Under the pieces are notes generated by a model that was given only the letters and a program-made list of their open reading frames with translations, was not told the DNA's origin and did no database searches. A DNA stretch of 6,735 nt, from assembly GCA_040383485.1 (NCBI GenBank), contig JBEIDK010000166.1:1-6735 (forward strand), given 5' to 3'. Positions 5,695 to 6,735 of this stretch are shown here, in pieces (position 1 is the stretch's first letter; each line of letters starts with the position of its first letter). The translations under genes and the position numbers were made by a program. This DNA is from JBEIDK01 sp040383485 (GTDB lineage: Bacteria; Bacteroidota; Bacteroidia; UBA4408).

Positions 5695-6735
5695 ATGGCT
5701 AAAAATTTAGTTATTGTTGAGAGTCCTGCAAAGGCAAAAACCATTGAAGGGTTCTTAGGTAAAGATTATTTAGTAAAAAGCAGTTTCGGACATGTGCGCG
5801 ACTTGGTAAAAAAAGGCTTAGGGGTTGATATAGAAAATCATTTCCAACCTACTTACGAAGTATCTGCCGATAAAACTAAGGTAATTGCAGAACTAAAGAA
5901 ACTTGCAAAGGAAGCTGAAATGGTTTGGTTGGCAAGTGATGAGGACCGCGAAGGAGAAGCTATTTCGTGGCATTTAAGCGAATCATTAAACCTCGATAAA
6001 AAGAAAACAAAAAGAATTGTTTTTCATGAGATTACAAAGCCTGCTATTATGCACGCTATCGAGAATCCCCGAAACATTGATTTGCACATGGTAGATGCGC
6101 AGCAAGCACGTCGTGTTTTGGATAGGCTGGTTGGTTTTGAGCTTTCTCCTATTCTTTGGAAAAAAATAAAACCATCTCTCTCGGCTGGTCGTGTGCAAAG
6201 CGTAGCAGTTCGTTTATTGGTAGAACGTGAACGAGAAGTGAAAGATTTTAAATCAACATCGGCATTTAAAGTAACGGCAGTTTTTACAAATGAAAAAGGA
6301 GCTAGTTTTAAAGCTGAGTTAAACAAGCGTTATGCTTCTCAAGAAGATGCACGAAGCTTTGTAGAGCATTGTATAAAAAATAATTTCTCAGTTAGTAATC
6401 TTGAAACGAAGCCAGCTAAAAAAACTCCTTCTGCTCCGTTTACAACTTCTACTCTGCAGCAAGAGGCTTCGAGGAAACTTGGATTTAGTGTTGCTCAAAC
6501 GATGGTTGTTGCACAAAGATTATATGAGGCAGGTAAGATTACTTATATGAGAACAGATAGTACAAATCTATCTGATACTGCAATCAATGCCGCTGGTGAT
6601 GCCATAACAAATATGTATGGCGCAAAGTACCATCAAACACGTCAGTTTAAAACAAAAAACAAAGGAGCACAAGAAGCACATGAGGCAATAAGACCAACCT
6701 ACATGCAAAACGCTACCATTGATGGTGAGAACAAC
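5695..6735 (+). CDS. topA: DNA topoisomerase I (type IA), N-terminal part, cut by window end
   Basis: Type IA topoisomerase that relaxes negative supercoils by cutting one strand through a 5'-phosphotyrosine. The frame is open from ATG 5695 to the last base (347 codons, no stop); full-length bacterial enzymes are roughly twice this or longer. The TOPRIM domain starts at once with NLVIVESPAKAKTIE (catalytic E9) and has the acidic triad D82, D84, E86 in SDEDREGE, which binds magnesium. Further signatures are VDAQQARRVLDRLVGF (133-148), SAGRVQSVAVRL (from 163), TSTLQQEASRKLGFS (251-265), the active-site tyrosine Y284 with R286 in ITYMRTDST, and AQEAHEAIRPT (325-335). All catalytic residues reached within the window are intact. 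The C-terminal zinc-finger or basic repeats would lie beyond it. The start is fixed by the conserved N terminus; no Shine-Dalgarno precedes it. It is divergent from rpsF. Confidence 0.97.
   Translation, partial: MAKNLVIVESPAKAKTIEGFLGKDYLVKSSFGHVRDLVKKGLGVDIENHFQPTYEVSADKTKVIAELKKLAKEAEMVWLASDEDREGEAISWHLSESLNLDKKKTKRIVFHEITKPAIMHAIENPRNIDLHMVDAQQARRVLDRLVGFELSPILWKKIKPSLSAGRVQSVAVRLLVEREREVKDFKSTSAFKVTAVFTNEKGASFKAELNKRYASQEDARSFVEHCIKNNFSVSNLETKPAKKTPSAPFTTSTLQQEASRKLGFSVAQTMVVAQRLYEAGKITYMRTDSTNLSDTAINAAGDAITNMYGAKYHQTRQFKTKNKGAQEAHEAIRPTYMQNATIDGENN

Noticed and set aside
5986..6326. Two overlapping - strand frames of 70 and 100 codons inside topA
   Set aside because: Both are antisense to conserved topoisomerase motifs and overlap each other in different frames.
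1..6735. A novel defence, mobile or other undescribed system
   Set aside because: Every long reading frame is assigned to a known family, the gaps hold only promoters, terminators and short repeats, and no integrase, transposase, CRISPR-like array or tRNA was seen.

Overview
This is an AT-rich stretch of ordinary chromosome from a member of the Bacteroidota. Three things support that assignment. The first gene encodes a secreted protein with a C-terminal type IX secretion (T9SS) type A sorting domain, a hallmark of the phylum. The ribosomal-protein operon has a textbook Bacteroidota promoter (TTTG-N18-TACTTTTG). All but one of the genes lack a Shine-Dalgarno sequence. I cannot place it below phylum level from the sequence alone.

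Layout, left to right. 1-64: a heptamer tandem repeat running into a strong terminator hairpin that belongs to something left of the window. 208-2040 (+): a large T9SS-exported protein with about four beta-propeller-like repeats, a PKD-like domain and the sorting tail. 2056-3051 (-): a cytoplasmic membrane-dipeptidase-family (M19) peptidase, convergent with the first gene and divergent from the next. 3210-4190 (+): nrdB, the class Ia ribonucleotide reductase radical subunit, without nrdA beside it. 4209-4299: two back-to-back terminator hairpins between convergent transcripts. 5439-4321 (-): the operon rpsF-rpsR-rplI (S6, S18, L9). 5440-5694: a divergent promoter region. 5695 to the window end (+): the first 347 codons of topA, DNA topoisomerase I.

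Functionally these are mostly housekeeping genes (translation, dNTP supply, DNA topology) plus one surface or secreted protein. They do not form a pathway together; only rpsF-rpsR-rplI is a convincing operon. I found no phage, transposon, CRISPR, tRNA, rRNA or defence genes, and no evidence of an undescribed system. The observation most worth following is a perfect AGGAGG before rplI, just downstream of rpsR. In this phylum S18 and S6 help hide the anti-Shine-Dalgarno sequence, and such sites are rare and suspected to be regulatory.
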